Assembly (NCBI RefSeq): GCF_017652985.1
Contig: NZ_JAGGDJ010000003.1
Location: 310,001 to 374,000 of the forward strand
Origin: Paenibacillus artemisiicola
GTDB lineage: Bacteria; Bacillota; Bacilli; Paenibacillales; Paenibacillaceae
DNA: 64,000 nt
Direction of reading: 5' to 3'
Shown: piece by piece, positions 26,774 through 35,583 of the stretch
How the letters are laid out: each line of letters starts with the position of its first letter
Position numbering within the stretch: position 1 is the first letter of the stretch
Position numbers and translations under genes: made by a program
Notes under the pieces: model-generated
What the model saw: the letters and a program-made list of their open reading frames with translations, nothing else
The model's database searches: none
What the model was told of the DNA's origin: nothing

Positions 26774-27205
26774 ATGGCAAAACAAGCGAAAATCACTTTG
26801 GCGAACGGCGCCGAGGTCTATCTGGATCTGTTCGAGAAGGACGCCCCGAACACGGTCGCGAACTTCGAGAAGCTGGCGAACGAAGGCTTCTATAACGGCC
26901 TGACGTTCCACCGCGTCATCCCGGGCTTCGTCGCGCAAGGCGGCTGCCCGAACGGCACCGGCACCGGCGGTCCTGGCTACACGATCGACTGCGAGATCAA
27001 CCCGAACAAGCACGAGCGCGGCGCGCTGGCCATGGCGCACGCGGGACGCAACACGGGCGGCAGCCAGTTTTACATCGTGTACCAGCCGCAGCCGCATCTG
27101 GACGGTCAGCATACGGTGTTCGGCAAAGTCGCGAAAGGCATGGAGCACGTCGACGCGTTCCAAGGCCGCGACCGCATGGAGAAAGTCGAAATTTTGGAAG
27201 TGTGA
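26774..27205 (+). CDS. ppiB: peptidyl-prolyl cis-trans isomerase, cyclophilin type
   Basis: The 143-residue cytoplasmic cyclophilin speeds proline isomerisation during protein folding. The active-site segment [20 protein letters not shown] and the later [18 protein letters not shown] match the family, as does the [12 protein letters not shown] motif. It has no signal peptide. AGGAGGCC precedes the ATG. The short gap after lysA indicates cotranscription, and a strong terminator follows. Confidence 0.95.
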   Translation: MAKQAKITLANGAEVYLDLFEKDAPNTVANFEKLANEGFYNGLTFHRVIPGFVAQGGCPNGTGTGGPGYTIDCEINPNKHERGALAMAHAGRNTGGSQFYIVYQPQPHLDGQHTVFGKVAKGMEHVDAFQGRDRMEKVEILEV

Positions 27206-27217
27206 GCTTGAACCCGG

Positions 27218-27252
27218 CAGCGCGCGGAATCCATCCGCGCGCTGCTTTTTTT
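27218..27252 (+). terminator. intrinsic terminator after ppiB
   Basis: GCAGCGCGCGGA and TCCGCGCGCTGC form a 12-bp perfect stem, followed by TTTTTTT. Confidence 0.92.
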
Positions 27253-27305
27253 ATGGGCCTCGCGGGCCGAAAGGACCGGGTTCGACATTAAGCCTACAAA
27301 ACAAG

Positions 27306-27334
27306 TTGCATTTTCAAGTCCGAAGTGGTACCAT
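27306..27334 (+). promoter_or_regulatory. possible promoter of the rib operon
   Basis: TTGCAT (27306-27311) and TACCAT (27329-27334) are 17 bases apart and lie just ahead of the riboswitch. Both boxes are only partial matches to consensus. Confidence 0.35.
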
Positions 27335-27360
27335 TTCCACAAACGTATTTACGACAATCC

Positions 27361-27556
27361 TTCGGGGCAGGGTGAAATTCCCAACCGGCGGTGATCAAAG
27401 GGCTGCAGTTCCGCTTGCGCGACAGGCGGCTGTTCTCCTTTGTCAGTCCGTGACCCGGCTCGCAAGCGTGCAGGTCCCTCCTGGGCATGCATGGCTGCTT
27501 GACGGTGGACCTGGTGCGAATCCGGGACCGACAGTATAGTCTGGATGGGAGAAGGA
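27361..27556 (+). ncRNA. FMN riboswitch (RFN element)
   Basis: The conserved RFN blocks occur in order: TTCGGGGCAGGGTGAAATTC, then CCCAACCGGCGGTGAT, then CAGTCCGTGACCCG, then GGTGCGAATCCGGGACCGAC, and finally AGTCTGGATGGGAGAAGGAG. A variable stem closed by CAAAGG and CCTTTG is inserted after GGCGGTGAT. FMN binding represses riboflavin genes in this class, and the four rib genes follow directly. The edges are approximate. Confidence 0.95.
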
Positions 27557-27670
27557 GAGGGCTCGTGAATTCCATTTTTTCATGTCTTGCCGACCTTGTT
27601 CTTTTTTTCACAAGGTTGCCGAGTTTGTTTGAATGTGTCTTCAGACGCGTCCTTTTTCGCATACTCTCTC

Positions 27671-27710
27671 ATCACCCCGTTGGCGATATTTGGCCGAGGG
27701 GTGATTTTTA
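27671..27710 (+). promoter_or_regulatory. riboswitch expression-platform hairpin that contains the ribD ribosome binding site
   Basis: ATCACCCC (27671-27678) pairs with GGGGTGAT (27698-27705), followed by TTTTTATT. The 3' arm holds GAGGGGTG, the Shine-Dalgarno sequence 9 bases before the ribD ATG. The hairpin could therefore terminate transcription and also block translation start. Confidence 0.65.
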
Positions 27711-27712
27711 TT

Positions 27713-28849
27713 ATGTCAACAATCGATGTTCTGAACGACGAGTCGTACATGCGGCTCGCGCTCGATATGGCATCCAAGGCGCAGGGACAGACGGAAATCA
27801 ATCCCGTCGTCGGCTGCGTGATCGTCCGGGAAGGCCGCATCGTCGGGCTCGGCGCCCATCTGCGGCGCGGCGAAGGCCACGCGGAGGTGCACGCGCTGCG
27901 CATGGCGGGCGAACAGGCGGAAGGCGCGACGGCTTACGTCACGCTGGAGCCGTGCAGCCATCACGGCCGGACGCCGCCGTGCTGCGAACGGCTCATCGAA
28001 GCGAAGGTGGCGCGCGTCGTCGTCGCCTGCACGGATCCGAACCCGCAGGTCGCCGGCCGCGGGCTCTCCCGCCTCCGCGAAGCGGGCATCGCCGTCGAGG
28101 TCGGCCTGCTGGAGGAAGAATCGCTGCGGATGAACGAAATGTTCAACAAGTTCATCGTCACGCGGATGCCCTTCGTCACGATGAAGTCGGCGATGACGCT
28201 CGACGGCAAGCTGGCCGCCAAGAGCGGCGACAGCCGCTACGTCAGCGGGCCGCGGGCCAGGGAGATGACGCACACGCTGCGCCATCGGCACATGGGCATC
28301 ATGGTCGGCGCCGAGACGGCGATCGTCGACGATCCGGAACTGTCGACCCGCCTGTCCGTGCCGGCGGTGCACCCCGTCCGCATCGTCGTCGACGCCAAGC
28401 TGCGCCTGCCGCCCGAGGCCCGCATGCTGCGGGAGATGATAGCGCCGGTCATCGTGTTGACGGTCGCAGGCGCGGATCCCGGCAAGCGAGCCGCCCTGAA
28501 GGCGGCCGGCGCCGAGGTCATCGACTGCGGGGACGGCGACCGCGTCGACCTCGCGCTCGCCATGCGCAAGCTCGGCGAACGCGAGATCGGCTCGATTCTG
28601 CTCGAGGGCGGCGGCAAGCTGAACGGCGCCATGCTCGAGCTCGGGCTGATCGACAAGCTGCTGCTGTTCGTGGCGCCGAAGGTCATCGGCGGCGCCGGCG
28701 CGCCGGGCGTGTTCCAGTTCGAAGGCTTCGAGAAGATGGCGCAGGCGATTCCGTTCCGCGACGTGCAGGTCGAACGGATCGGCGCCGATATCTTCGTGAG
28801 CGGCTATCCCGAATACGGGACGGGCGACCGCGCCGGCGGAGCCGAATAG
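27713..28849 (+). CDS. ribD: bifunctional riboflavin biosynthesis deaminase/reductase
   Basis: The 378-residue enzyme deaminates and then reduces the pyrimidine intermediate of riboflavin synthesis. The N-terminal deaminase domain has the zinc motifs HAEVHALRMAG and EPCSHHGRTPPC. The C-terminal reductase domain starts near VTMKSAMTLDGKLAAKSGDS and ends with SILLEGGGKLNGAML. The ATG at 27713 follows GAGGGGTG, which lies inside the riboswitch hairpin. An earlier in-frame TTG at 27587 runs through the leader and is not the start. Confidence 0.95.
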   Translation: MSTIDVLNDESYMRLALDMASKAQGQTEINPVVGCVIVREGRIVGLGAHLRRGEGHAEVHALRMAGEQAEGATAYVTLEPCSHHGRTPPCCERLIEAKVARVVVACTDPNPQVAGRGLSRLREAGIAVEVGLLEEESLRMNEMFNKFIVTRMPFVTMKSAMTLDGKLAAKSGDSRYVSGPRAREMTHTLRHRHMGIMVGAETAIVDDPELSTRLSVPAVHPVRIVVDAKLRLPPEARMLREMIAPVIVLTVAGADPGKRAALKAAGAEVIDCGDGDRVDLALAMRKLGEREIGSILLEGGGKLNGAMLELGLIDKLLLFVAPKVIGGAGAPGVFQFEGFEKMAQAIPFRDVQVERIGADIFVSGYPEYGTGDRAGGAE

Positions 28850-28901
28850 CGGTCCCGACGGGCCGCTGCGCAAACGCGCGGAGGAGAGGAGGAGTAACCA
28901 C

Positions 28902-29576
28902 GTGTTTACCGGACTTATCGAAGAAATCGGCGCCCTGAAGCGGTCGTTCAAGCAGGGCGAGGCGATGCTGCTCGTCGTCGAGGCGAACCGCATTCTGAAG
29001 GACGTCGCCCTCGGCGACAGCATTTCGGTCAACGGCGTCTGCCTGACCGTCACGGCGTTCGACAGCCGTTCGTTCACGGTCGACGTCATGCCGCAGACGT
29101 ACCGCCATTCCAACCTGAAGGACATTCGCCCCGGCGAGCCGCTGAATCTCGAACGGGCGATGATGGCGGGCGGCCGCTTCGGCGGCCATCTCGTGCAGGG
29201 CCACGTCGACGGCACCGCCGACATCGTCGCGCGCGGCAGCGATGCCAACGCGGTCGTGTTCACGATCCGGCCGCACGACGAGAAGCTGATGCGCTACGTC
29301 ATTCCGCAGGGCTCGGTCACGCTCGACGGCATCAGCCTGACGGTGGCGACGGCCGACCGGAACAGCTTCGCGGTCTCCATCATTCCGCACACCTTGAAGG
29401 AGACGGCCTTGCAGCATAAGGGCGCGGGCGGCGTCATCAACGTGGAATGCGACGTCCTCGGCAAGTACGTCGACCACCTGCTTCATTACAAAGGCGGCGA
29501 CGAGGCGAAGGAAGACAAGCCGGACGGCGGCGGCAAAATCACCGCCGCGTTTCTGGCGGAGAACGGATTTTTCTAA
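28902..29576 (+). CDS. ribE: riboflavin synthase alpha chain
   Basis: The 224-residue enzyme joins two lumazine molecules to make riboflavin. It is built from two similar lumazine-binding barrels. The first begins MFTGLIEEIG and contains DSISVNGVCLTV; the second begins near FTIRPHDEKLMRYV and contains GSVTLDGISLTV. Translation starts at GTG 28902 behind AGGAGGAG. It lies between ribD and ribBA as in Bacillus. Confidence 0.95.
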   Translation: MFTGLIEEIGALKRSFKQGEAMLLVVEANRILKDVALGDSISVNGVCLTVTAFDSRSFTVDVMPQTYRHSNLKDIRPGEPLNLERAMMAGGRFGGHLVQGHVDGTADIVARGSDANAVVFTIRPHDEKLMRYVIPQGSVTLDGISLTVATADRNSFAVSIIPHTLKETALQHKGAGGVINVECDVLGKYVDHLLHYKGGDEAKEDKPDGGGKITAAFLAENGFF

Positions 29577-29621
29577 ACCATACAAAGGCAGGCAAGCCGC
29601 CTGCCAAAGGAGCGGATCGCG

Positions 29622-30878
29622 ATGAGCAATCTGGGAGCAAGAAACCTGCCGGACGACAAACCCGTCTTCGACGCCATCGAAGAGGCCATATATGATCTCA
29701 TGCTTGGCAAGCCGATCATCGTCGTCGACGACGAAGACCGGGAGAACGAAGGCGATCTGATCGCGCTGGCGAGCAAGGCGACGCCGGAGGTCATCAATTT
29801 CATGATTACCGAAGCGCGCGGGCTCGTATGCGTGCCGATCACGCAGGAGCGCGCCGAGGAGCTCGACCTTCCGCCGATGGTGCAGCGCAACACCGACTAT
29901 CACGGCACCGCGTTCACCGTGTCGGTCGACCACGTGACGACGTCGACGGGCATCTCCGCCTACGAGCGCTCGCTCAGCGTGAAGGCGCTGATCGATCCGA
30001 AGACGAAGGCGCACGACTTCCGCCGGCCGGGCCACATTTTCCCGCTGATCGCGAAGAAGGGCGGCGTCCTGCGCCGCGCCGGCCATACGGAAGCGGCCAT
30101 CGACTTGGCGCGGATGTGCGGCGCCGACCCCGCGGGCGTCATCTGCGAGATCATTAAGGAAGACGGCTCCATGGCGCGCCTGCCGGATTTGATCGAGTTC
30201 AAGGAGAAGCACGGCCTGAAGCTGATTTCCATCGAGTCGCTGATCCATTACCGCAACGAGAAGGAGAACCTGGTCGTGCGGGCCGTCGACGTGAAGATGC
30301 CGACCGATTTCGGCGTGTTCCGGGCGATTGCCTACACGAACGAGGTCGACAGCAAGGAGCACGTGGCGCTCGTCAAGGGCGAGATCGATCCGACCAAGCC
30401 GACGCTCGTGCGCGTCCACTCCGAATGCCTCACCGGCGACGTGTTCCATTCCCACCGCTGCGACTGCGGCCCGCAGCTCGAGGCGGCGCTGCGGCAGATC
30501 GACGAAGCCGGCAATGGCGTGCTGCTCTACATGCGCCAGGAGGGCCGCGGCATCGGCCTGATCAACAAATTGAAGGCGTACCAGCTGCAGGAGCAGGGGT
30601 TGGATACCGTCGACGCGAATATTAAATTGGGCTTCGCGCCGGATCTCCGCGACTACGGCATCGGCGCGCAAATCCTGAAGGACCTCGGCGTCCGCCAAAT
30701 GCGGCTGCTGACGAACAATCCGCGCAAAATCCGCGGGCTCGAAGGCTACGGCCTCGAAGTCGTCGAGCGCGTGCCGATCCAAATGGACGCCAACGAAGAC
30801 AACGACCAGTACCTGCACACGAAGAAAGACAAGCTTGGGCACCTGCTCAAATTTGACGATATCCCGAATAACCGATAA
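29622..30878 (+). CDS. ribBA: bifunctional 3,4-dihydroxy-2-butanone 4-phosphate synthase / GTP cyclohydrolase II
   Basis: The 418-residue fusion supplies both precursors of lumazine. The N-terminal DHBP synthase half has [14 protein letters not shown] and the metal site [14 protein letters not shown]. The C-terminal cyclohydrolase II half carries the zinc Cys cluster [19 protein letters not shown] and the substrate motif [15 protein letters not shown] 29622 follows AAAGGAG. The gene order ribD-ribE-ribBA-ribH is complete, so the operon covers the dedicated pathway apart from the unassigned dephosphorylation step. Confidence 0.96.
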   Translation: MSNLGARNLPDDKPVFDAIEEAIYDLMLGKPIIVVDDEDRENEGDLIALASKATPEVINFMITEARGLVCVPITQERAEELDLPPMVQRNTDYHGTAFTVSVDHVTTSTGISAYERSLSVKALIDPKTKAHDFRRPGHIFPLIAKKGGVLRRAGHTEAAIDLARMCGADPAGVICEIIKEDGSMARLPDLIEFKEKHGLKLISIESLIHYRNEKENLVVRAVDVKMPTDFGVFRAIAYTNEVDSKEHVALVKGEIDPTKPTLVRVHSECLTGDVFHSHRCDCGPQLEAALRQIDEAGNGVLLYMRQEGRGIGLINKLKAYQLQEQGLDTVDANIKLGFAPDLRDYGIGAQILKDLGVRQMRLLTNNPRKIRGLEGYGLEVVERVPIQMDANEDNDQYLHTKKDKLGHLLKFDDIPNNR

Positions 30879-30919
30879 CATGGCCCATAGCGGTCTAATT
30901 CAGAGAGGATGACAGCATC

Positions 30920-31390
30920 ATGCCAAACGTATTCGAAGGACATTTAATTTCCGAGGGACTGAAATACGGCGTCGTCGTGGGGCGTTTCAACGAGTTTATT
31001 TCCAGCAAGCTGCTGAGCGGCGCGCTCGACGCGTTCAAGCGCCACGGCGCGGAAGACAACGAAGTGGACATCGCCTGGGTACCGGGCGCGTTCGAAATTC
31101 CGCTGATCGCCCAGAAGATGGCCGAAAGCGGCAAATACGACGCTGTCATCACCCTCGGCGCCGTCATCCGGGGATCCACGCCGCACTTCGACTACGTCTG
31201 CAACGAGGCGGCCAAAGGCGTGGCGGCCGTCGGGCTCAAAACCGGCGTGCCGACCGTGTTCGGCGTCCTGACGGTGGACTCCATCGAGCAGGCGATCGAG
31301 CGCGCGGGCACGAAAGCGGGCAATAAAGGCTGGGAAGCGGCCGTGACCGCCATCGAAATGGCGAACTTGACGAAGACGCTTCAAGGCTAA
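30920..31390 (+). CDS. ribH: 6,7-dimethyl-8-ribityllumazine synthase
   Basis: The 156-residue subunit condenses the two RibBA/RibD-derived precursors into lumazine and usually forms a 60-subunit capsid. Family motifs are [49 protein letters not shown] and [16 protein letters not shown]. It is the last gene under the FMN riboswitch. AGAGAGGAT precedes the ATG. Confidence 0.96.
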   Translation: MPNVFEGHLISEGLKYGVVVGRFNEFISSKLLSGALDAFKRHGAEDNEVDIAWVPGAFEIPLIAQKMAESGKYDAVITLGAVIRGSTPHFDYVCNEAAKGVAAVGLKTGVPTVFGVLTVDSIEQAIERAGTKAGNKGWEAAVTAIEMANLTKTLQG

Positions 31391-31493
31391 GCCGCGCGAC
31401 GGCCGGCGGGCCGAACGGACGCAAGGCCGGTCGCGAGGCGCGGCGGCAATACGGCCGATCTTTAACTAATCATTGGCGGGAGTGGCTTGCAGC

Positions 31494-32276
31494 ATGACGG
31501 TGACGTACAAACTGGAATCGTTCGAAGGACCCCTGGACTTGCTCCTTCATTTGATCGACAAAGCCGAAATCGACATTCACGAAATATCCGTCAGCGAGAT
31601 TACGGATCAGTACATGGACTATTTGAATGCGATGCAGGAGCTGGAGCTGGAGGTCACGAGCGAATTCCTCGTCATGGCGGCAACGCTGCTGTCGATGAAG
31701 AGCAAGCAGCTGCTCCCGAAGCCGCCGGTCATCGAGGACGACTACTTCGAGGAATGGCCGGACGACGGCCTCGACCCGCGCGACGAGCTGATCGCGAAGC
31801 TCGTGGAATACCGCAAATACAAACAAATCGCGGAACAGCTCCGGGAGCAGGAATTCGAGCGCAGCCTCGTCTACACGAAGGAGCCGGAGGACATGACGCC
31901 GTTCATGAAGGTCGTGCCGGAGAACCCCGTCAAGGGGCTCAGCGTCGGCGACCTTATCGCGGCGTTCCAGAAGGCGCTGCGCAAGGCGTCCCGGCGCAAC
32001 GTCATCGCGACGATCCATCGCGACGAAATATCGGTCAAGGACCGGATCCGCGACATCGTGGACGTGCTGCGGGAGTTCGAAACCGTCCGCTTCTCGAAGC
32101 TGATCCGGGAGGACATGAGCCGGCACGAGATCGTCGTGACGTTCCTGGCGCTGCTTGAACTGATGAAGATGAAGCATATTCGCTGTTTCCAGCACGGCCT
32201 ATTTGATGATATTGTGGTGCATTGGAGGGGAGAAGCGGCTGATGGCGGATTATTCGAAGTTGAAGCAGATTATTGA
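31494..32276 (+). CDS. scpA: segregation and condensation protein A
   Basis: The 260-residue kleisin bridges the SMC heads and, with ScpB, forms the condensin that organises and separates chromosomes. The N-terminal YKLESFEGPLDLLLHLIDKA motif contacts SMC. The C-terminal winged helix includes FLALLELMKMKHI. An in-frame TTG at 31473 is less likely than ATG 31494, which has GGGAG upstream. The 3' end overlaps scpB by 35 bases. Confidence 0.93.
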   Translation: MTVTYKLESFEGPLDLLLHLIDKAEIDIHEISVSEITDQYMDYLNAMQELELEVTSEFLVMAATLLSMKSKQLLPKPPVIEDDYFEEWPDDGLDPRDELIAKLVEYRKYKQIAEQLREQEFERSLVYTKEPEDMTPFMKVVPENPVKGLSVGDLIAAFQKALRKASRRNVIATIHRDEISVKDRIRDIVDVLREFETVRFSKLIREDMSRHEIVVTFLALLELMKMKHIRCFQHGLFDDIVVHWRGEAADGGLFEVEADY

Positions 32277-32946
32277 AGGGTTATTGTTCATGGCGGGGGA
32301 CGAAGGGCTGACGGCCAAGCAGCTCGCGGACATCCTGCAGCTGGAGGCCGGGGTCGCCGCGGATTTGGCCAAGGATCTGACGAAGGACCTGAGGTCCAAG
32401 AAGCGCGGCATTCAGGTGTCGCTGGTCGCCGGGGCGTACCGGATGACGACCAATCCCGATCACGCGGCGTATTTCGAACGGATGGCGTATTCGCCCACGC
32501 GCTCGAGCCTGTCCCAGGCGGCGCTCGAAACGCTGTCCATCGTCGCGTACCGGCAGCCGATCACGCGCGTGGAGATCGAAGAAATCCGCGGCGTCAAATG
32601 CGACCGGGCGATCCAGTCGCTCGTCGGCAAGGATTTGATCGAAGAGGTGGGCCGGGCCGAGCAAATCGGGCGTCCGATTCTGTACGGCACGACGAAGCCG
32701 TTCCTCGATTATTTCGGTTTGTCCGGCCTCGACGCGCTGCCGGAGCCTTCGTCCATCGCGGTCGACGATCTGGAGGACCAGACCCAGCTGCTGTTCGAGC
32801 GGCTGGAGGGCCGCCAGATGACGATCGAAGACATGACGATGGCCGATCTCGAGGCGGAGCTGGGCAACGATGACCGCGACGAGCCCGATGAGCCCGAGCC
32901 CAAACCGAAGCCGGAGCGCGAACCGGAACCGGCGTCCGAAACGTAA
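32242..32946 (+). CDS. scpB: segregation and condensation protein B
   Basis: The 234-residue ScpB has two winged-helix domains (KLKQIIEGLLFMAGDEGLTA, then LSQAALETLSIVAYRQPITR and RGVKCDRAIQSLVGKDLI) and dimerises on the ScpA linker. After about residue 205 the tail becomes a charged run of Asp, Glu, Pro and Lys (DEPDEPEPKPKPEREPEP), probably disordered. The ATG at 32242 has GGAGGGG upstream within scpA, so the two are coupled. Confidence 0.93.
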   Translation: MADYSKLKQIIEGLLFMAGDEGLTAKQLADILQLEAGVAADLAKDLTKDLRSKKRGIQVSLVAGAYRMTTNPDHAAYFERMAYSPTRSSLSQAALETLSIVAYRQPITRVEIEEIRGVKCDRAIQSLVGKDLIEEVGRAEQIGRPILYGTTKPFLDYFGLSGLDALPEPSSIAVDDLEDQTQLLFERLEGRQMTIEDMTMADLEAELGNDDRDEPDEPEPKPKPEREPEPASET

Positions 32947-33016
32947 CAACCCGAATGAGATTTGTCCGCAAGGTCATACTATATCCGACCAAAGTAGGGA
33001 AATGGGGGAAAACGCC

Positions 33017-33715
33017 ATGCTCGGCTACCCGTTCGGATGGATGATCGCGGCAGGTCTCTTTTTTTTGCTTCTGCTCGTTATCGCGAGTTCGCAGGTCGTC
33101 ATTAGCGGCCATATCAAGCGGGTGGGGGAGAACGACGACGCCGAGCTGCGCATTCGCGCGTTGATGGGCCTCGTGCATTACCATTGGCAGCTGCCGGAGG
33201 TGAAGGCGAAGGGCATCGGCCTGGAGCTCAAGCGCGAGCTGACCGCCGCCAACATCGGCGGGGTCGACTCGAACACGGATACGTCGCACGTGAATCCGAA
33301 GAGCTTTATGGCCTCGATCAGCTGGACGCAGGCGATTCTGCGGCATACGGACGATCTGCTCGGCTGGGTGCGCCGGACGCTGAACCACGTGCGGATCACG
33401 GAATGGAAATGGGCGAGCGCGGTCGGCACGGGCGATGCGATGTGGACGGCGATGGCGACCGGCACGGCCTGGTCCGTGAAGACGACCGCGATCGGCGTGC
33501 TGTCGCAGCTGATTCGGCTCGAGACGGATCCGGAGCTCTCGGTGCAACCCGTCTACCAAGGCGCGCATTTCTCCACGGAAGGGCAGTTTACGGCCAAAAT
33601 CACGTTCGGCTACGCGTTCTATGCCGGCATCCGGCTCGCGGTCAAGATGAAAAAGGTGGCCAAGGGCGTGCCGAGGGGACTCGTCGGTTGGCAGCGGATA
33701 TTGCTGCGCGGCTGA
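33017..33715 (+). CDS. DUF2953 membrane-anchored sporulation-linked protein (YtfI-like)
   Basis: The 232-residue protein starts with a membrane helix (WMIAAGLFFLLLLVIASSQ, about residues 6-24). A soluble domain follows with HVRITEWKWASAVGTGDA and a second hydrophobic patch near MATGTAWSVKTTAIGVL. The layout matches DUF2953, a family found beside gerW (ytfJ) in spore formers. Its role is unknown. ATG 33017 follows GGGGGA with 7-base spacing; ATG 33002 is an alternative. It pairs with the next gene. Confidence 0.75.
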   Translation: MLGYPFGWMIAAGLFFLLLLVIASSQVVISGHIKRVGENDDAELRIRALMGLVHYHWQLPEVKAKGIGLELKRELTAANIGGVDSNTDTSHVNPKSFMASISWTQAILRHTDDLLGWVRRTLNHVRITEWKWASAVGTGDAMWTAMATGTAWSVKTTAIGVLSQLIRLETDPELSVQPVYQGAHFSTEGQFTAKITFGYAFYAGIRLAVKMKKVAKGVPRGLVGWQRILLRG

Positions 33716-33797
33716 TTACATAATGCGGTCCCGGCGGGGGCACGCTAGAAACGGCAAGGAGAGCATACCGATTTTCGAACCGAGGAGGACTTTATCG

Positions 33798-34256
33798 ATG
33801 AACGACCATCCGATTCAAGGCCTGATGCAGACGGCGATGGAAAACATCAAGGAAATGGTGGACGTAAATACCATAGTTGGCGATCCCGTCCAAACTCCGG
33901 ACGGCAGCGTCATCATGCCGATCTCCAAGGTCGGCTTCGGCTTCGTGGCGGGCGGCAGCGATATCCGCATGGGCGAGCAAAACAAAATGAGCGGGACCGA
34001 CATGCACAACGCGGCCGTGCAAATGCCGTTCGGCGGCGGCAGCGGCGGCGGCGTGTCGATCACTCCGATCGCGTTCCTGGTCGTCGGCACCCACGGGGTC
34101 CGGATCGTGCCGCTCGACAACCAGACGCATCTCATGGAGCGGGTGATCGATTCCGCGCCGCAAGTGTTCGATAAGATCCAGACCATGTTCAAGAAAGACC
34201 ATGTGTCCGCGGCCGAGGTCGATTCCGTGCTGATCGACAGCATGGACGTCCGTTAA
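33798..34256 (+). CDS. gerW: GerW family sporulation protein (YtfJ)
   Basis: The 152-residue protein starts with a short helix (IQGLMQTAMENIKEMVDVN). The conserved GDPVQTPDGSVIMPISKVGF follows, and a glycine-rich loop lies near residues 80-90. GerW is needed for normal germination through some receptors in B. subtilis. GAGGAGG sits 9 bases before the ATG. A hairpin terminator follows, separating it from dacB. Confidence 0.88.
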   Translation: MNDHPIQGLMQTAMENIKEMVDVNTIVGDPVQTPDGSVIMPISKVGFGFVAGGSDIRMGEQNKMSGTDMHNAAVQMPFGGGSGGGVSITPIAFLVVGTHGVRIVPLDNQTHLMERVIDSAPQVFDKIQTMFKKDHVSAAEVDSVLIDSMDVR

Positions 34257-34287
34257 TCGCGGGCGGCGGGCTTCGGCTTTACCGACT

Positions 34288-34318
34288 AACCGTCCGATTC
34301 GGGGCGGTTTCTTTTTTT
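34288..34318 (+). terminator. intrinsic terminator after gerW
   Basis: AACCGTCC pairs with GGGCGGTT (one wobble), followed by TCTTTTTTT. Confidence 0.75.
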
Positions 34319-34330
34319 AGCCGCGATATG

Positions 34331-34358
34331 GGATATATCTTGGACCGCTTCATATACT
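34331..34358 (+). promoter_or_regulatory. sigma-E-like promoter for dacB
   Basis: GGATATA (34331-34337) and CATATACT (34351-34358) are separated by 13 bases, close to the sigma-E pattern. dacB is a sigma-E gene in B. subtilis. Confidence 0.55.
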
Positions 34359-34396
34359 TGTACAAGACGAGTACCGACATCCGAAGGAGGACATCT

Positions 34397-35542
34397 ATGA
34401 GGCTCGCCTGCATCAGGAACAGACTCGCCGCCGTCGCGGCGTCCGTCATGCTGCTGCTTCCGGCGGCGGCGGCGGCCGCCGAACCGGCGCCGGAGTTGAA
34501 GACGGGAGCGGAGGGCGCCGCGCTGATCGACGTGGAGTCCGGCCGCATCCTGTACAGCCACAACGGGGACAAGCCGATGCTGATCGCCAGCTTGACGAAG
34601 ATCATGACCGCCATCGTGGCGATCGAACACGGCAATCTGTCCGACATGGTCGAGACGAGCGTTCGGGCGGCCGGCAAAGAAGGGTCGTCGATTTATTTGC
34701 GCCGCGGGGAGAAGATGAGCCTGCATAACCTGCTGTACGGGCTGATGCTGCGCTCCGGCAACGACGCGGCCACGGCGATCGCGGAGCATGTGGGCGGATC
34801 CGAGGAGGGCTTCGTTCATCTGATGAACGACAAGGCCGAAATGCTGGGGCTGGCGAATTCGCACTTCATGAATCCGAGCGGCCTCGACGCGGAGGGCCAT
34901 TACGGCTCCGCCAACGACTTGGCCAAGCTGACCGCCTACGCGCTGAGAAACCCGGTGTTCAAAGAAATCGTCAAGACAAAGCACAAATCGGCGCCGAACC
35001 CGAACGACCAGTGGGATTACCTGTGGAAAAATAAAAACAAAATGCTGTCGATGTACGAAGGCGCGGACGGGGTCAAAACCGGCTATACCAAAAAGGCGCT
35101 TCGCTGCCTGGTCAGCTCGGCGTCGCGGGGCGGCCAGCAGCTCGTCGCCGTCACGCTGCGGGATCGCGACGACTGGAACGACCATCAGCGGATGCTGAGC
35201 TTCGGCTTCGATCATTACCCGCTGAGCGAAATCGCGCACAAGGGACAACCCGTCAGCGGGCATCCGCTCGCCGTCGGCCGGACGCTGCGCTATCCGTTCG
35301 CCGAAGGCGAGAAGGAGCAGCTGCGCAGCAAGCTGACGCTCGTAAGCGCCGGTTCCGCGGCGTACCTGCTCGGCGAACGCGGCACGCTGGATTGGTTCGT
35401 CGGCGACGAGAAAATCGGCTCGACGCCCGTGTACGATCCGAACGGCGCGCGGATCGGCCTGCCGGATAAGCCGGCGTGGGCGGCGGGCGAACGCGCGGCT
35501 TTGCGCGCGGCCGGACATGGAGAGACCGGAGCCATCCGGTAA
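34397..35542 (+). CDS. dacB: D-alanyl-D-alanine carboxypeptidase DacB (spore cortex)
   Basis: The 381-residue penicillin-binding protein trims stem peptides in spore cortex and so sets its cross-linking. The signal peptide (LAAVAASVMLLLPAAAAAA) ends near residue 29. The motifs SLTK (IASLTKIM), SGN (LRSGNDAA) and KTG (DGVKTGYT) are all intact. AAGGAGG is 6 bases before ATG 34397. It is followed by spmA and spmB, the same trio as in Bacillus, where all three affect cortex and core dehydration. Confidence 0.92.
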   Translation: MRLACIRNRLAAVAASVMLLLPAAAAAAEPAPELKTGAEGAALIDVESGRILYSHNGDKPMLIASLTKIMTAIVAIEHGNLSDMVETSVRAAGKEGSSIYLRRGEKMSLHNLLYGLMLRSGNDAATAIAEHVGGSEEGFVHLMNDKAEMLGLANSHFMNPSGLDAEGHYGSANDLAKLTAYALRNPVFKEIVKTKHKSAPNPNDQWDYLWKNKNKMLSMYEGADGVKTGYTKKALRCLVSSASRGGQQLVAVTLRDRDDWNDHQRMLSFGFDHYPLSEIAHKGQPVSGHPLAVGRTLRYPFAEGEKEQLRSKLTLVSAGSAAYLLGERGTLDWFVGDEKIGSTPVYDPNGARIGLPDKPAWAAGERAALRAAGHGETGAIR

Positions 35543-35583
35543 GGTTTTGCCGCGCGTCGCGACTTTGGGGAAGGAGGCGGCGG

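Noticed and set aside
28683..30881. 732-codon minus-strand frame over ribE and ribBA
   Set aside because: It is the reverse of two riboflavin genes with full catalytic motifs.
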